A program made the position numbers and the translations under genes. Below the pieces are notes generated by a model. It saw only the letters and a list, made by a program, of their open reading frames with translations. It did no database searches and had not been told where the DNA came from. DNA of 64,000 bases from contig NZ_CP088247.1 in NCBI RefSeq assembly GCF_021117295.1, positions 1,999,001 through 2,063,000 on the forward strand, in the 5' to 3' direction. Shown one piece after another: positions 63,483-64,000 of this stretch (positions are counted from its first letter, which is position 1; the number at the start of each line of letters is the position of its first letter). This DNA is from Methylorubrum sp. B1-46. Lineage in GTDB: Bacteria; Pseudomonadota; Alphaproteobacteria; Rhizobiales; Beijerinckiaceae.

Positions 63483-64000
63483 TCAGGAGCCGCTCTTCTC
63501 AAGCCTGGCCTTGAGGTTCTCAAGGCTGGCATGAACCCAGGCCCGCACGCGCTTCTCCGAACTCTCATCGTTGAGTTCGGGCGGCGGGTCGTTGTTCGGA
63601 TGGCCGCGGTAGAACGCGGCCCGCCACTCGACCCGCGCCTGCGCGCCCTCGGGCTGCACCGAGATCGTAGCCGAGTAATCTTTGGCCGGCAGGTCGGCGA
63701 CCTCGTTCTCGAGGATGTAGTAGGCGAAGCTTTTGCGCTCGGGATCGAGCTTGCGGGCCTCCTCGACGATGACGTGGCCGTTCTTCAGCGTCAGGCGAAA
63801 GACCGGCTTGTCGGCGCTCCCCTGCCGCTCAGCCCGCGCCACGTTCTCGATCCAGCCCGCATCGGCCGGGTTGCCGACCACCGACCAGACCTTGTCGGGA
63901 GAGGCGTCGATGGTGATGCTCTCGACGATCTTGCGCCGCGTCGGCGCGTGCTGGGCCTCTGCAGCGATGGTGGTCACGGCGAGCGCCGCGGCGGCGAGCA
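63483..64000 (-). CDS. Exported SRPBCC family protein (partial, start beyond window)
   Basis: Runs off the right edge; at least 170 residues present. The frame up to the edge still reads as signal peptide (LAAAALAVTTIAAEAQHAPTRRK), so the start lies just beyond 64000. The segments IVESITIDASPDKVWSVVGNPADAGWIENVARAE and FYRGHPNNDPPPELNDESSEKRVRAWV closely parallel the gene at 62887, so this is a tandem duplication. Confidence 0.85.
   Translation of the reverse strand, partial: LAAAALAVTTIAAEAQHAPTRRKIVESITIDASPDKVWSVVGNPADAGWIENVARAERQGSADKPVFRLTLKNGHVIVEEARKLDPERKSFAYYILENEVADLPAKDYSATISVQPEGAQARVEWRAAFYRGHPNNDPPPELNDESSEKRVRAWVHASLENLKARLEKSGS

Overview
The window (about 69% G+C) is a chromosomal segment of a facultative methylotrophic alphaproteobacterium, almost certainly Methylorubrum (Methylobacterium) extorquens or a very close relative. 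The evidence is one block holding the serine-cycle operon, a lanthanide-type methanol dehydrogenase set (xoxF, xoxG, xoxJ), the pqqA-B-C/D-E genes including the PqqC/D fusion, and the tetrahydromethanopterin (H4MPT) formaldehyde-oxidation genes. No rRNA, tRNA, transposase, phage gene or CRISPR array was seen.

Layout. 1-16.8 kb is mostly housekeeping: a partial GAF/PAS sensor gene, an O-antigen ligase-like protein, a COG0523 metal GTPase, a MNT/HepT toxin-antitoxin pair, and a TetR gene divergent from a four-gene periplasmic 'quinoprotein relay' operon (metallohydrolase, SoxYZ-like, CXXCW protein, thioredoxin). Then come panB, rpmG, a radical SAM gene, rnhB, a glycosyltransferase and a metallophosphoesterase. 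17.4-28.2 kb is the serine cycle operon sga-hprA-mtdA-fch-mtkA-mtkB-ppc-mcl, interrupted by palindromic repeats. 28.3-34.2 kb is accessory: an orphan response regulator, small hypotheticals, DUF1003, dienelactone hydrolase, pterin dehydratase and an ABC transporter. 34.9-38.3 kb is xoxF-xoxG-xoxJ. 38.5-40.2 kb is folP-folB-folK. 40.3-44.9 kb is pqqA-B-C/D-E plus two secreted proteins of unknown function. 45.1-47.4 kb is an OmpR-type two-component pair. 47.9-61.9 kb is the H4MPT block: fhcB-A-D-C on the minus strand, then mptG, mtdB, an ATP-grasp gene, mch, a RimK-like ligase, a CitG-like gene, fae, a HisA-like gene, a hydantoinase-like gene and a 66-aa gene. 61.9-64 kb holds a beta-propeller protein and two tandem exported SRPBCC proteins, the last cut by the window edge.

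How it works together. XoxF, a PQQ enzyme using electrons through XoxG, oxidises methanol to formaldehyde. Fae, MtdB, Mch and FhcABCD carry the C1 unit on H4MPT and methanofuran to formate. MtdA and Fch run the folate branch that feeds methylene-H4F to the serine cycle, and Sga, HprA, Ppc, MtkAB and Mcl assimilate it. Nearby genes supply PQQ, folate and H4MPT.

The observations I rate most worth checking are: a palindrome with core TTGC-N3-GCAA both upstream of xoxF and immediately before xoxG; probable CTG start codons inside CTGA stop/start overlaps at two places; and an 84-bp inverted-repeat family whose three copies each sit exactly at the stop codon of a gene.
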